From the NCBI RefSeq assembly GCF_021117295.1, contig NZ_CP088247.1, positions 3,797,001 through 3,861,000 of the forward strand: 64,000 nucleotides of DNA, read 5' to 3'. The position numbers were made by a program, and so were the translations under genes. Origin of the DNA: Methylorubrum sp. B1-46 (GTDB lineage: Bacteria > Pseudomonadota > Alphaproteobacteria > Rhizobiales > Beijerinckiaceae). Every line of letters starts with the position of its first letter. Position 1 is the first letter of the stretch. Below, piece by piece: positions 51,594 to 61,876 of this stretch. The notes under the pieces were generated by a model. That model did no database searches and was not told where the DNA came from. It saw only the letters and a list, made by a program, of their open reading frames with translations.

Positions 51594-52037
51594 TCAAAAC
51601 ACCGCCACTAACCCCACCCCAATCACCATCAACACAGCCCCGGCGACCCGCCAAAGGCTCGCCGGGTGCACTGGGAACCCGACCCACCCAAAATGGTCGA
51701 GCACCAGCGAGGCGAGCACACCCACCGTCACGATGATCCCCAAAAAGGTCGCGGCGCCGATGGCGGGGGAGGCGTAGAGCTGGGCCAGGATCAGCAGGAT
51801 GCTCAGAAAACCGCCGAGCCACGCCCACCAGGGCACCTGCCCGAGCTGCTGGCCGGTGGGCATTTCGAGTTTGCCGAGCGCGAGGCCGCCCGCGAGCAGG
51901 GCGGCGGTGCTGACGAGCAGCGTCAGGAGGGCCGCCGTCACCGGTAGGCCGAGCGACTTCGAGAGCGTCGCGTTCTGTCCCGGCTGGATCGCGTTGGCGA
52001 GACCGGCGAGGATCGTCAGAGCGTAGAGGGACCACAT
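51594..52037 (-). CDS. YdcZ-type small DMT-superfamily membrane protein
   Basis: 147 residues with five hydrophobic segments and little else. The start MWSLYALTILAGLANAIQPG matches DUF606/YdcZ proteins, small members of the drug/metabolite transporter superfamily. The substrate is unknown. It lies just right of the AT-rich island and convergent to the KAP gene. Confidence 0.75.
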   Translation of the reverse strand: MWSLYALTILAGLANAIQPGQNATLSKSLGLPVTAALLTLLVSTAALLAGGLALGKLEMPTGQQLGQVPWWAWLGGFLSILLILAQLYASPAIGAATFLGIIVTVGVLASLVLDHFGWVGFPVHPASLWRVAGAVLMVIGVGLVAVF

Positions 52038-52163
52038 AGCCCGTCATCCGGCGGGGCCGCGCTCAAGTTTCGCCGGTGCGACATCGGGGCCGGCCCAGTC
52101 GCGCGCGGCGGGGGAGGGGGCTTTCGTGCCGGGGGATCGGACTCGGTCCATTTCCTCCACCGT

Positions 52164-52264
52164 CATTCCGGGGCGCCGCAGGCGAACCCGGAATCGACCC
52201 AACACGCCACCCCAAGCCGCGCCTCACGGGTGGATTCCGGGTTCCGCTACGCGGCCCCGGAATG
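52164..52264. repeat. Intergenic palindromic repeat, copy A
   Basis: About 101 bases bounded by CATTCCGGGGC and its exact inverse complement GCCCCGGAATG. The interior also contains AACCCGGAATC and GATTCCGGGTT arms. Related copies are at 60524-60630 and, as a half, at 58216-58263. Confidence 0.8.
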
Positions 52265-52422
52265 ATGGCGGAGGGGGACAGCGGCGGAGGTGAGCCGAAG
52301 GCCGTAATCCCGCCCGCAACCGGGGCGGCGGCGATGGCCCCTCGACAAAGCCGCGCGGCGGTAAGAAGGGTGGGGGCGAGGGGTCGGGGCCGTTTTTGGC
52401 CGAACGGCGCGGGCGAGGGCGG

Positions 52423-53187
52423 ATGAGCGAAGCCATCACCATCGAGGACGGGGCCGACGGCGTCCGGCTGATCCGCTGGAACCGGCCCGAGAAGAAGAAC
52501 GCGCTGACGGGCGCGATGTACGACGCCGCCACCGCGGCGCTCGTCGGCGCCGACGACGAGTCCCAAAACATCGGGGCGGTGGTGTTCGCCGGGGGGCCCG
52601 GCGCCTTCACCGCCGGCAACGATCTGGCCGACTTCTTCGCCGCCGGGACGGCCCCGCGCGACGCGTTTTCCGAGATGCCGGCGCTGCGCTTCATCCGGCA
52701 GCTCGCCCGCACCCGCACGCCGATGGTCGCGGCGGTGGACGGGCTCGCCATCGGCGTCGGCACGACGCTGACGCTGCATTGCGACCTCGTCTATGTCGGG
52801 TCGCAGGCGCGCTTCCGCATGCCGTTCGTGGAACTCGGCGTGGTGCCGGAGGCCGCCGCGAGTTACCTGCTGCCGCGCCGGATCGGGCTCGCCCGCGCCT
52901 CGGCGCTGCTGCTGCTGAGCGAGCCGTTCGACGGCGCGGCGGCCGTGTCGCTCGGGCTCGCCAACGCCGAACTGCCCTCCGAAGCGCTGGAGGCGCACGC
53001 GCTGGCCCAGGCCACCCGCCTCGCCGCCCTGCCGCGCCGGGCGGTGCAGGCGACCCGCGCGCTGATGCGCGGCGAGCAGGGCGCGGTCGAGGCGGCGATC
53101 GAGGCCGAGGCGGAAGCCTTCGAGGCGGGCCTGCGCGATCCCGAGACGCAAGCGCGGCTCGCCCGCTTCCTCGCCGGCAAGGCGTGA
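52423..53187 (+). CDS. Enoyl-CoA hydratase/isomerase family protein
   Basis: 254 residues from ATG 52423 with GAGGGCGG upstream. Crotonase fold: RWNRPEKKNALTG near 20, the oxyanion-hole AGNDLADFF near 64-72 (AGxDL), and a second loop around GVGTTL. The second catalytic Glu expected in hydratases is at LGVVPEAAAS near 145 (Glu present). It acts on acyl-CoA thioesters. It heads a three-gene operon with two SDR genes, overlapping the next by 4 bp. Confidence 0.88.
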   Translation: MSEAITIEDGADGVRLIRWNRPEKKNALTGAMYDAATAALVGADDESQNIGAVVFAGGPGAFTAGNDLADFFAAGTAPRDAFSEMPALRFIRQLARTRTPMVAAVDGLAIGVGTTLTLHCDLVYVGSQARFRMPFVELGVVPEAAASYLLPRRIGLARASALLLLSEPFDGAAAVSLGLANAELPSEALEAHALAQATRLAALPRRAVQATRALMRGEQGAVEAAIEAEAEAFEAGLRDPETQARLARFLAGKA

Positions 53188-54047
53188 GCGCGCTTGTGAC
53201 GACGCCGGATCTGCGGGGAAAGGTCTGCCTCGTGGCCGGGGCCTCGCGCGGGGTCGGGCGCGGGCTCGCGCGGGGCCTGGGCGAGGCCGGCGCCACGGTG
53301 ATCGTCACCGCGCGCTCCTCCGAGACCGGGCGGCGCACCGAGACGCGGCCCGAGGCGATCGAGGACACCGCCCGCGCCGTCGATGCGGCGGGGGGCGAGG
53401 GGCACCATTACCTGTGCGACCACACCAGCGAGCGAGCGGTGGACGAACTCGTGCACTGGGCGCTTCGCCGGTTCGGGCGGATCGACGTGGCGGCTGCTAG
53501 CGTCTGGGGCGGCAACGAGGGCTATGACGGCGAGCGCTACCCCGACGGCGCCGCCTGGGGCACGCCGTTCTGGCGCCGCTCGGCCGAGCCGTTCTCGCAG
53601 TTTCTCGGGACGGGGCCGTATCCGGGGCTGCTGCTGGCGCGTGCCGTGGCGCCGGCCATGGTGGCAGCGAGGCAGGGCCTGATCGCCTTCGTCTCCTTCG
53701 GCACCGAGACCTATCTCGGCGACATCTACTACGATCTGGCCAAGGCGACGACGAACCGGCTCGCCTTCGCCTGCGCCGCCGAACTCGCCCCCCACGGCGT
53801 CTGCGCCCTGTCGCTCTCGCCGGGCTTCGTCGCCACCGAGCGGGTGCGCGACTTGGGCCAGGAGGCGCGCGCCACCGAGAGCCCGCTCTATGCCGGCCGG
53901 GCGCTGGCAGCGCTGTCCGCCGACCCGGCCGTGCTGGACCGGGCCGGGCGGACGCTGCATGTCGGGGATCTCGCCCGCGCCTACGGTTTCACCGACGCCG
54001 ACGGCCGCCAGCCGGAGCGCTTCCGGATCGGAGAGGAGATGCCATGA
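53184..54047 (+). CDS. Short-chain dehydrogenase/reductase
   Basis: 287 residues from a GTG overlapping the previous stop. Rossmann motif GASRGVGRGLARG near 20; the catalytic Tyr-x3-Lys is YDLAKA near 182-187, preceded by SFGTET. Classical SDR length with NAD(P)(H) use. Coupled to the upstream crotonase and to the following SDR gene by 4-bp overlaps, so a shared acyl-CoA or alcohol pathway is likely. Confidence 0.85.
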   Translation: MSALVTTPDLRGKVCLVAGASRGVGRGLARGLGEAGATVIVTARSSETGRRTETRPEAIEDTARAVDAAGGEGHHYLCDHTSERAVDELVHWALRRFGRIDVAAASVWGGNEGYDGERYPDGAAWGTPFWRRSAEPFSQFLGTGPYPGLLLARAVAPAMVAARQGLIAFVSFGTETYLGDIYYDLAKATTNRLAFACAAELAPHGVCALSLSPGFVATERVRDLGQEARATESPLYAGRALAALSADPAVLDRAGRTLHVGDLARAYGFTDADGRQPERFRIGEEMP

Positions 54048-54898
54048 GCCTGCAGGGTAAGACGCTGTTCATCACCGGCGCCTCGCGCGGCATCGGGCTC
54101 GCCATCGGCCTGCGCGCCGCCCGCGACGGCGCCAACGTCGCCATCGCCGCCAAGACCGCTGAACCGCACCCCAAGCTCGAGGGCACGATCTTCACCGCCG
54201 CCGAGGCGATCGAGCGGGCGGGGGGCCGGGCGCTGCCGCTGACGGTGGACGTGCGCGACGAAGAAGCCGTGAAAGATGCGCTCGACCGGACCGCAAAAAA
54301 ATTCGGCGGGATCGACATCGTGGTCAACAACGCGAGCGCGATCTCGCTGTCGAACACGCCCAAGACCGAGATGAAGCGCTTCGACCTGATGCATGGGATC
54401 AACGCGCGCGGCACCTACATGGTGAGCAAGTACGCGATTCCCTATCTGGAGAAGGCCGAGAACCCGCACATCCTGATGCTGTCGCCCCCGCTCGACATGG
54501 CGGAGAAGTGGTTCTCGCCGCATCTGGCCTACACCATGGCCAAGTTCGGCATGTCGCTGTGCGTGCTGGGGCTCGCCGGGGAGTTGCGAGGCCGGGGCAT
54601 CGCCGTCAACGCCCTGTGGCCGCGCACCACCATCGCCACGGCCGCCGTGCAGAACCTGCTGGGCGGCGACGCCCTGATGCAGGCGAGCCGCACCCCTGAG
54701 ATCATGGCGGATGCGGCCCATGCCGTGTTCCTCAAGGACGCCAAGGGATTTTCCGGGCGCTTCCTGATCGACGACAGCTTCCTGGCCGAGGAGGGCGTCA
54801 CGGACTTTTCAAAATACCGCGTCACAGCAGGCGTCCCGCTTGCGCCGGACTTCTTCGTGCCGGAGACAAGCGTCGCCCCGCCCGGGGCGCTGGACTGA
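54044..54898 (+). CDS. Short-chain dehydrogenase, HSDL2-like
   Basis: 284 residues. Cofactor motif GASRGIGLAIGLRAARDGANV near 10, VVNNASAISL near 89, and the catalytic YTMAKFG near 163-169. The pattern and length resemble the HSDL2-like SDR group, which has an atypical catalytic serine region (SPPLDM). Overlaps the previous SDR by 4 bp. Substrate unknown. Confidence 0.85.
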   Translation: MSLQGKTLFITGASRGIGLAIGLRAARDGANVAIAAKTAEPHPKLEGTIFTAAEAIERAGGRALPLTVDVRDEEAVKDALDRTAKKFGGIDIVVNNASAISLSNTPKTEMKRFDLMHGINARGTYMVSKYAIPYLEKAENPHILMLSPPLDMAEKWFSPHLAYTMAKFGMSLCVLGLAGELRGRGIAVNALWPRTTIATAAVQNLLGGDALMQASRTPEIMADAAHAVFLKDAKGFSGRFLIDDSFLAEEGVTDFSKYRVTAGVPLAPDFFVPETSVAPPGALD

Positions 54899-54916
54899 GA
54901 CTTCACGGGCCGCACC

Positions 54917-55921
54917 TTGATCTTCACGCACAAGCCCGTCGCGGGCGACACCCAGACGGTGCTGGAGCGCCGCTACCTCGAATTGCAGGAGCCGATCCCC
55001 GAGGACACGGTCTGGCTCGACCTCGTGCGCCCGACGCGGGAAGAGGAGGTGAAGGTCGAATCCTTCCTCGGCATCACCGTGCCGACGCGCGAGGAAATGA
55101 AGGACATCGAGCCCTCCGAACTGCTCTACGTCGAGGCCGGCGCCCGCTACATGACGGGCCGCGTGCTCTCCCGCGTCAGCGATTCCGAGGAGCCGGGCTT
55201 GGCCGGCATCACCTTCATCCTGCGCGACAACCGGCTCATCACCGTGCGCTATGAGGAGCCGCAGGCGTTCCGGATGTACACCCAGCGCGCCGGCCGGGCG
55301 ACGGGCAACGGGCCGTCGCGCTCGGTCTCGGGCGAATCGATCCTGGCCGGGCTGATCGAGGCGGTGATCGACCGCGCCGCCGACGTGCTCCAGCTGCAAG
55401 GCGAGCGCATCGACCGCCTCTCGCGAAAGATCTTCGAGGACAAGGGCGACCCGTCCTCGCGCAACAACGCGCTGCAGGACACGCTGCGGGCGCTCGGGCG
55501 GCACGGCGACCTGATCTCGAAGCAGCGCGAGAGCCTGGTCTCGATGGAGCGCATCCTGCTCTCGCTCTCGGCGACCTACCGCACGGCCAAGGCCCCGCGC
55601 GAGCTGCGCGAGGACGTGCGCTCGACGCTGCGCGACCTGCAATCGCTCGAAGAGCACGCGACCTTCATCTCGGCCAAGATCCAGTTCCTGCTCGACGCCA
55701 CGCTCGGCCTGGTGAACCTGGAGCAGAACAACATCATCAAGCTGTTCTCGGTCATGGCGGTGGTGTTCATGCCCCCCACCCTGATCGCCTCGATCTACGG
55801 CATGAACTTCAAGACCATGCCGGAACTCGACTGGCATTTCGGCTATCCCGCCGCGGTCGGCATGATGGTGGTGGCCGCGGTGCTGCCCTACGTGTTCTTT
55901 CGCTGGAAGAAGTGGCTGTAG
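54917..55921 (+). CDS. corA: CorA-family magnesium/cobalt transporter
   Basis: 334 residues, beginning at TTG 54917. The large N-terminal cytoplasmic domain is mostly charged and helical; two C-terminal membrane helices end the protein, the first followed by the signature YGMNF (about 294-298). CorA forms pentameric channels for Mg(II) and sometimes Co(II) or Ni(II). Expected length and motif. Start codon TTG is taken because the sequence upstream lacks an ATG in frame. Confidence 0.9.
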   Translation: MIFTHKPVAGDTQTVLERRYLELQEPIPEDTVWLDLVRPTREEEVKVESFLGITVPTREEMKDIEPSELLYVEAGARYMTGRVLSRVSDSEEPGLAGITFILRDNRLITVRYEEPQAFRMYTQRAGRATGNGPSRSVSGESILAGLIEAVIDRAADVLQLQGERIDRLSRKIFEDKGDPSSRNNALQDTLRALGRHGDLISKQRESLVSMERILLSLSATYRTAKAPRELREDVRSTLRDLQSLEEHATFISAKIQFLLDATLGLVNLEQNNIIKLFSVMAVVFMPPTLIASIYGMNFKTMPELDWHFGYPAAVGMMVVAAVLPYVFFRWKKWL

Positions 55922-56052
55922 GGGCGCGCGGTCGTCCCTGGCCGTTCGCAGTCGATCGCTTCGGTTCGGCCCCCGCCGCCGTCATCGCGAGGCGAGGCCG
56001 AAACCATCGAGCGGAGACCGAATACGGAATCCGCCCGCCGGACGCACACCGG

Positions 56053-58137
56053 TCACTTCTGCAGCGGCACGCCCTTGGTGGTGAAGCGCTGTCCGCCGCC
56101 TGGGCGATACTCGGGCCGCGGCTGGCCCCGCCCCTTGTTAGGCCCCTTGCCGGACCCCTTGTTAGGCCCCTTGCCCAGGCCCGTGCCCGGCGGCTGCGAG
56201 AACGGCACGAGTTGGTCCGGCCGCGGGCCGATGAGGTCGGCCCGGCCCATTTCCCGCAACGCCTCGCGCAGCAGCGGCCAGTTCTCGGGGTCGTGGTAGC
56301 GCAGGAAGGCCTTGTGGAGGCGCCGCTGCCGCAGTCCCTTGATCGCCTCCACCGGCTCGCTGCCGCCGCGCCGCACGCCTTTCAGCGTGTTGACCTCGGT
56401 GTGGTACATCGCCGTGGCGGTGGCCATCGGCGAGGGCAGGAAGGTCTGCACCTGATCGGCGCGGTAGTCGTTCTTCTTGAGCCAGAGCGCGAGGTGCAGC
56501 ATGTCCTCGTCGGTCGTGCCGGGATGGGCCGCGATGAAGTACGGGATCAGGTAGTACTTCTTGCCCGCCTGCTTGGCGGCCTCGTCGAACATTTCCTTGA
56601 AGCGGTCGTAGGTGCCTATCCCCGGCTTCATCATCAGGTCGAGGGGCCCGCGCTCGGTGTGCTCGGGCGCGATCTTCAGGCGGCCGCCGACATGGTGCGT
56701 CACCAGTTCCTTGACGTATTCGGGGCTGCGCACCGCGAGGTCGTAGCGCACGCCCGAGGCCACCATCACCTTCTTGACGCCCTTGACCTCGCGCACCTTG
56801 CGGTAGAGCCGGATCAGGTCGTCGTGCGAGGTGTTCAGGTTCGGGCAGATGTCCGGGAAGACGCAGGACGGCAGCCGGCAGGCCGCCTCGATCTTCGGAT
56901 CCTTGCAGGCCATCCGGTACATGTTGGCGGTCGGCCCGCCGACATCGGAGATCACGCCGGTGAAGCCCGGCGTCTTGTCGCGGATGCGCTCGATCTCGCG
57001 CAGGATCGAGCCCTCCGAGCGGTTCTGGATGACGCGGCCCTCGTGCTCGGTGATGGAGCAGAAGGTGCAGCCGCCGAAGCAGCCGCGCATGATCGTCACC
57101 GAGAACTTGATCATGTCCCAGGCGGGAATCTTGGCGTCGCCGTAGAATGGATGCGGGGCGCGGGCGTAGGGCAGGTCGTAGACCGCATCCATCTCCTCGC
57201 TGGAGAGCGGGATCGGCGGCGGATTCAGCCACAGGTCGCGGTCGCCGTGGCGTTGGACGAGCGGGCGCGCATTGCCGGGATTGGCCTCCCGGTGCAGCAC
57301 TCGGCTTGCGCGGGCATAGGCCTCCTTGTCGTCCTTCACCACCTCGTAGGCGGGAAGGCGGATCACCGTGTCGCCGGGCTTGCGGGCGGCGGCCTCGTCG
57401 GTGGAATCGAGGTCGTCGGCGGGCAGCTCGGTGTAGTGCTCGGGCACGCGGCGGAACAGGGCGACGCCGCGGACGGAGTCGAGCTGGTGCGGCGCCTCGC
57501 CGGCCGCCAGGCGGTTGGCCACCTCGACCACCGCGCGCTCGGCATTGCCGTAGAGGAGCAGATCCGCCTTCGCGTCGGCCAGGATCGAGCGGCGCACCTT
57601 GTCCGACCAGTAATCGTAATGCGCGATGCGGCGCAGCGAGGCCTCGATGCCGCCGAGCACGACCGGCACGTCCTTGTAGGCCTCGCGGCAGCGCTGCGTG
57701 TAGACGATGGTGCAGCGGTCCGGGCGCTTCCCGCCTTCCCCGCCCGCCGTGTAGGCGTCGTCGTGGCGCAAGCGGCGGTCCGCCGTGTAGCGGTTCACCA
57801 TCGAATCGAGGTTGCCGCCGGTGACGCCGAAGAAGAGCCGCGGCCGGCCCAGCGCCTTGAACGGCTCGGCCGAATGCCAGTCGGGCTGCGCGATGATGCC
57901 GACCCGGAATCCCTGCGCTTCGAGCAGCCGGCCGATGATGGCCATGCCGAAGCTCGGATGATCGACGTAGGCGTCGCCCGTCACCAGCACGATGTCGCAG
58001 GCGTCCCAGCCGAGCGCCAGCATCTCGGCGCGGCTCATCGGCAGGAACGGCGCTGCCTTGCCGGCAGGCGGCGGTTTGCAGGCGAGGGGGGCCAGGGCGC
58101 CCTCAAAAGACCGCTCGGTCGAAGCTCGGAGTTCCAT
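56053..58137 (-). CDS. YgiQ-family radical SAM protein
   Basis: 694 residues. The N-terminal UPF0313 domain ([20 protein letters not shown] near 42-61) is followed by a radical SAM core with the cluster motif [11 protein letters not shown] near 350. The last 60 residues are a Gly/Lys/Asn/Pro-rich tail made of repeats of GKGPNKG, probably disordered. YgiQ proteins are conserved radical SAM enzymes of unsettled function. It stands alone, convergent to corA. Confidence 0.9.
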   Translation of the reverse strand: MELRASTERSFEGALAPLACKPPPAGKAAPFLPMSRAEMLALGWDACDIVLVTGDAYVDHPSFGMAIIGRLLEAQGFRVGIIAQPDWHSAEPFKALGRPRLFFGVTGGNLDSMVNRYTADRRLRHDDAYTAGGEGGKRPDRCTIVYTQRCREAYKDVPVVLGGIEASLRRIAHYDYWSDKVRRSILADAKADLLLYGNAERAVVEVANRLAAGEAPHQLDSVRGVALFRRVPEHYTELPADDLDSTDEAAARKPGDTVIRLPAYEVVKDDKEAYARASRVLHREANPGNARPLVQRHGDRDLWLNPPPIPLSSEEMDAVYDLPYARAPHPFYGDAKIPAWDMIKFSVTIMRGCFGGCTFCSITEHEGRVIQNRSEGSILREIERIRDKTPGFTGVISDVGGPTANMYRMACKDPKIEAACRLPSCVFPDICPNLNTSHDDLIRLYRKVREVKGVKKVMVASGVRYDLAVRSPEYVKELVTHHVGGRLKIAPEHTERGPLDLMMKPGIGTYDRFKEMFDEAAKQAGKKYYLIPYFIAAHPGTTDEDMLHLALWLKKNDYRADQVQTFLPSPMATATAMYHTEVNTLKGVRRGGSEPVEAIKGLRQRRLHKAFLRYHDPENWPLLREALREMGRADLIGPRPDQLVPFSQPPGTGLGKGPNKGSGKGPNKGRGQPRPEYRPGGGQRFTTKGVPLQK

Positions 58138-58215
58138 GGGGCCTACGCATAGGCCGCCCGGACCGAGACCTCAACAAAGGACGGGACGCGCGAGGGCTGC
58201 GAATTCGGGTGAACG

Positions 58216-58263
58216 CCGCGCATCACGGATCGATTCCGGGTTCCACTGCACGGCCCCGGACTG
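58216..58263. repeat. Intergenic palindromic repeat, partial copy C
   Basis: A half-length relative of the repeats at 52164 and 60524: GGATTCCGGGTTCCACTGC-like arm ending in GGCCCCGGA. It sits between the YgiQ and SDR genes. Confidence 0.6.
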
Positions 58264-58382
58264 ACGGGAAGCGGCACCCGCCTCATCCGGCTTCCGGCTG
58301 ATCCGTTCGGCTCTGCCCATTCTCTTCCGGCATCGCGAGGCGATGACGGAAGAGAGATCGAGCCAAACGATCTCAGGCCGTA

Positions 58383-59303
58383 TCACAGGGGAAACCGCAC
58401 TCCGGTGAGCGTCTCCGACAGCGCCCAGAGCCGCGCGGCGGCGGCGCGGTCGAGGGCTTGGGCGGCGATCGAGGCGGGCCTGGGGTAGCCGCGCACTTCC
58501 CCGAACCCGTCCGGCCCGTAATAGCCGCCGCGCTCCGCCTCCGGCGCGGTGGCGGCATAGAGGATCGGCAGGGCGCCCTGCGCCGCCGGCTGGCCGATCA
58601 GCGAGAAGATGATCCGCCCCGCCCCCTGCTGGAACGCGCCCGCCCGGTCGCCCCGGCGGAACACCTCGGTGACGGCGAATCCGGGATGCGCCGCGAGGGC
58701 GGCGATGCCCGAGCCCGACACCTTCAGCCGCCGGTCGAGTTCGAGGGAAAACATCAGCAGCGCCAGTTTGCTCTGCCGGTAGGCAGGCTGCGATCCGTAG
58801 GTCTCGCGCCAATGCGGGTCGTCGAACCGGATCGCGCCGCTGCGATGGGCGAGGCTCGCCACCGACACTACCCGCGCCGAGGGGCTCAGAGCCGGCAGGA
58901 GCAGCCCGGTGAGCGCGAAATGGCCGAGATAGTTCGTGGCGAGCTGCCGCTCGAACCCGTCCACGCTCTCCTCGCGCTGGGGCACTGCGGCAATGCCGGC
59001 ATTGAGCACGAGCCGGTCGATCGGCGCCTCCGCCGGCCAGTCTCGGGCGAAGGCGCGCACGGAGGCGAGCGAGGCGGTGTCGATCGGGCGCACGGACAGC
59101 TCGGCCCCGGGATGCTCCCGCCGGATCGCCGCGGCGGCGCGCTCCCCCTTCTCGGGATCGCGCACCGCCAGCACCACCGCCGCCCCGGCCCCGGCCAGCG
59201 CCCGTGCCGTCTCGAACCCGAGCCCGGCGCTGCCGCCCGTCACCACGGCGCGGCGGGCGGCCTGGGAGGGGATGTCGGCGACGGTCCAGCGTTGTCTCGC
59301 CAT
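58383..59303 (-). CDS. Short-chain dehydrogenase, retinol-dehydrogenase-like
   Basis: 306 residues. Cofactor motif TGGSAGLGFETARAL near 22-36, LVLNAGIAAVP near 97, and catalytic YRQSKLA near 173-179. The type is the RDH/WW-domain oxidoreductase-like SDR group common in bacteria. It is divergent from the alpha/beta hydrolase gene at 59609, with an operator-like palindrome between. Confidence 0.85.
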   Translation of the reverse strand: MARQRWTVADIPSQAARRAVVTGGSAGLGFETARALAGAGAAVVLAVRDPEKGERAAAAIRREHPGAELSVRPIDTASLASVRAFARDWPAEAPIDRLVLNAGIAAVPQREESVDGFERQLATNYLGHFALTGLLLPALSPSARVVSVASLAHRSGAIRFDDPHWRETYGSQPAYRQSKLALLMFSLELDRRLKVSGSGIAALAAHPGFAVTEVFRRGDRAGAFQQGAGRIIFSLIGQPAAQGALPILYAATAPEAERGGYYGPDGFGEVRGYPRPASIAAQALDRAAAARLWALSETLTGVRFPL

Positions 59304-59476
59304 CGGGGTTCACGATCCTCATGGGCTACGAGTCGGAGGCGGCCGAGGGGAAACCGCCCCCGGTCCCGGCAGTTCGGCCTCGCTGTCGATCGCGGACGGA
59401 TCGGCTCTCACACACGCCGGCTCAGCCCTTGTGAGGCCGGTCACACCCCGGAAGCGGCCGCTTCATACCACTTTTG

Positions 59477-59500
59477 GAAACGATACGTTTCAATCGTTTC
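59477..59500. promoter_or_regulatory. Operator-like inverted repeats in a divergent gap
   Basis: GAAACG-ATA-CGTTTC (59477-59491) is palindromic, and GAAACGAT (59477-59484) also pairs with ATCGTTTC (59493-59500). It lies between the SDR (start 59303) and hydrolase (start 59609) genes in a locally AT-rich patch, and resembles sites of TetR- or MarR-type regulators. Confidence 0.5.
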
Positions 59501-59608
59501 TAATTTTCAAACGGGCCGCGGAGGTCCATTGTCTCACCGTCGAGCAACGGTCGCGGCGGTCCGAACCGGACGACGCTTCGGCCCCTCCATGGTCGAGGAG
59601 AGAGAATC

Positions 59609-60445
59609 ATGGCCACGGTCACCACCCAGGACGGCACCGAGATCTACTACAAGGATTGGGGCCCGAGGGACGCGCAGCCGATCATGTTCCATCACGGCTG
59701 GCCCCTCTCGTCGGACGACTGGGACGCGCAGATGCTGTTCTTCGTCAGCCACGGTTTCCGCGTGGTGGCTCATGACCGGCGCGGCCACGGCCGTTCGGCC
59801 CAGGTCTCCGAGGGCCACGACATGGACCATTACGCCGCCGACGCCGCGGCGGTCGCCGAGGCGCTCGACCTGAGAAACGCCGTCCATATCGGCCACTCCA
59901 CCGGCGGCGGCGAGGTCGCGCGCTACGTCGCCCACCACGGCGAGCCGCAGGGGCGCGTGGCCAAGGCGGTGCTGGTGAGCGCCGTGCCGCCGCTGATGCT
60001 GAAGACCGAGACCAACCCGGAGGGCCTGCCGCTCGCCGTGTTCGACGGCTTCCGCAAGGCCTTGGCCGACAACCGCGCCCAGTTCTTCCTCGATGTTCCG
60101 GCCGGCCCGTTCTACGGCTTCAACCGCGACGGCGCGACGGTCCTTGAGGGCGTGATCCGCAACTGGTGGCGGCAGGGCATGATGGGTTCGGCCAAGGCGC
60201 ATTACGAGGGCATCAAGGCCTTCTCGGAAACCGACCAGACCGAGGATCTGCGGGCGATCTCGGTGCCGACGCTCGTGCTCCACGGCGAGGACGACCAGAT
60301 CGTGCCGATCGTCGCCGCCGCGCACAAGACGATCAAGCTTTTGCGCAACGGCACTCTGAAGACCTATCCGGGCCTGTCGCACGGCATGCTCACCCTCAAC
60401 GCGGACCGGCTCAACGCCGACCTCCTCGCCTTCATCCGCGGCTGA
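59609..60445 (+). CDS. Alpha/beta hydrolase, non-heme chloroperoxidase type
   Basis: 278 residues with GGAGAG upstream. The sequence follows cofactor-free haloperoxidases/esterases: YKDWG near 14, FHHGWPLSSDDWD near 27, and the nucleophile elbow GHSTGG with Ser near 99; Asp in HGEDDQIVP near 230 and His in LSHGM near 259 complete the triad. Length is typical. These enzymes hydrolyse esters or lactones and show perhydrolase activity. Possibly regulated together with the divergent SDR. Confidence 0.9.
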   Translation: MATVTTQDGTEIYYKDWGPRDAQPIMFHHGWPLSSDDWDAQMLFFVSHGFRVVAHDRRGHGRSAQVSEGHDMDHYAADAAAVAEALDLRNAVHIGHSTGGGEVARYVAHHGEPQGRVAKAVLVSAVPPLMLKTETNPEGLPLAVFDGFRKALADNRAQFFLDVPAGPFYGFNRDGATVLEGVIRNWWRQGMMGSAKAHYEGIKAFSETDQTEDLRAISVPTLVLHGEDDQIVPIVAAAHKTIKLLRNGTLKTYPGLSHGMLTLNADRLNADLLAFIRG

Positions 60446-60523
60446 GCGGGCGGCCGGCCGCCGGACCTCCGCACTCGGGTCGACGAACGATACGCGAACG
60501 CTGTGACAACGTTCAACGCTGGT

Positions 60524-60630
60524 CATTCCGGGGCGCCGGAGGCGAACCCGGAATCCATGACGGGCCGCGACACCCTGTCCACCCGCGCATCACAGGTGGA
60601 TTCCGGGGTCCGCTGCGCGGCCCCGGAATG
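60524..60630. repeat. Intergenic palindromic repeat, copy B
   Basis: About 107 bases bounded by CATTCCGGGGC and GCCCCGGAATG, closely matching copy A at 52164-52264 in its arms, between the hydrolase gene and pdxA. Confidence 0.8.
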
Positions 60631-60815
60631 ACGGTGAACGCTGCGGGTGGTGCGGCGCATCGGCCGTTGAGAGTGCCTCATAAAATCCCGGGCACTGACC
60701 GTTCTCCTTCTGCCGAGGAAAGCGCAGTGGGAGGTTTGTGACAGACACGTCACCCGGTTCGGAGCCCTGCCCAAAACCACCTCGGCGATCAACCAAACCG
60801 CGCTATAAGCCCGCC

Positions 60816-61865
60816 ATGGCCTCCGACCACAGACCGCTTGCCCTCACCCTCGGCGATCCCTCCGGCATCGGCCCGGAAATCGCGCTCGCCGCGTGGCGGC
60901 TGCGGGGCGAGCGCGGGGTGCCGCCGTTCCAGATCGTCGGCGACCCCGAATTCCTGGAAGCCACCGCCTACCGGCTCGGCCTGTCGGTGCCGGTGGCCGA
61001 GGTCGAGCCCGACGACGCCTGCGAGGTGTTTGCGCGGGCCCTGCCGGTCCTGCCGCTGCCGAGCGGCGCCAAGGTGATCGCCACGCCCGGCGCGCCGAAT
61101 TCGGCCCATGCCGGCGCCATCGTCGAGTCGATCACCGCCGCCGTGGATCTGGTGCGCTCCGGCGCGGCCTCGGCCGTGGTGACGAACCCCATCGCCAAGT
61201 TCGTGCTGACGCGGGTCGGCTTCGCTCATCCGGGGCATACCGAGTTCCTGGCCGCGCTCGCCGCCAAGGAGGGGCGCGAGCCGCCGCTGCCGGTGATGAT
61301 GCTGTGGAGCGACACGCTGGCCGTGGTGCCGGTGACGATCCACGTTGCGCTGCGCCGCGTGCCGGACCTGCTGACCCAGGATCTGGTCGAGCGCACCACC
61401 CGCATCGTCCATGCCGACCTGCGCGCCCGCTTCGGCCTCGAACAGCCGCGCCTCGTCCTGTCGGGCCTCAACCCGCATGCGGGCGAATCCGGCACCATGG
61501 GCACCGAGGATCGCGACGTGCTGGCGCCCGCCGTCGCGGTCTTGCGCAGCGAGGGCATCGACATCCGCGGCCCCCTGCCGGCCGACACCCTGTTCCACGA
61601 GCGGGCGCGGGCGACCTACGATGTGGCCCTCACCCCGACCCACGATCAGGCGCTGATCCCGATCAAGACGCTCGCCTTCGACGAGGGCGTGAACGTTACA
61701 CTGGGATTGCCCTTCGTGCGCACCTCGCCCGACCACGGCACCGCCTTCGACATCGCCGGCAAAGGCGTGGCCAAGCCCGACAGCCTGATCGCGGCCCTGC
61801 GGCTGGCGCAGCGCCTCGCGCAGCGGCCGGCCAACACCGTCCTGCCCTTTCCCGCCCGCGCCTGA
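60816..61865 (+). CDS. pdxA: 4-hydroxythreonine-4-phosphate dehydrogenase
   Basis: 349 residues from ATG 60816; a longer frame from 60738 has a non-conserved start. Conserved features: [15 protein letters not shown] at 8-22, TNPIAKFVL near 129, GHTEFLA near 145 and [10 protein letters not shown] near 223. It oxidises 4-phosphohydroxy-threonine in the DXP-dependent pathway of pyridoxal phosphate synthesis. 11 bp ahead of rsmA, a common pairing. Confidence 0.95.
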   Translation: MASDHRPLALTLGDPSGIGPEIALAAWRLRGERGVPPFQIVGDPEFLEATAYRLGLSVPVAEVEPDDACEVFARALPVLPLPSGAKVIATPGAPNSAHAGAIVESITAAVDLVRSGAASAVVTNPIAKFVLTRVGFAHPGHTEFLAALAAKEGREPPLPVMMLWSDTLAVVPVTIHVALRRVPDLLTQDLVERTTRIVHADLRARFGLEQPRLVLSGLNPHAGESGTMGTEDRDVLAPAVAVLRSEGIDIRGPLPADTLFHERARATYDVALTPTHDQALIPIKTLAFDEGVNVTLGLPFVRTSPDHGTAFDIAGKGVAKPDSLIAALRLAQRLAQRPANTVLPFPARA

Positions 61866-61876
61866 ACCCGCCGCCG

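Noticed and set aside
55912..58152. 746-codon plus-strand frame
   Set aside because: Antisense shadow of the YgiQ radical SAM gene.
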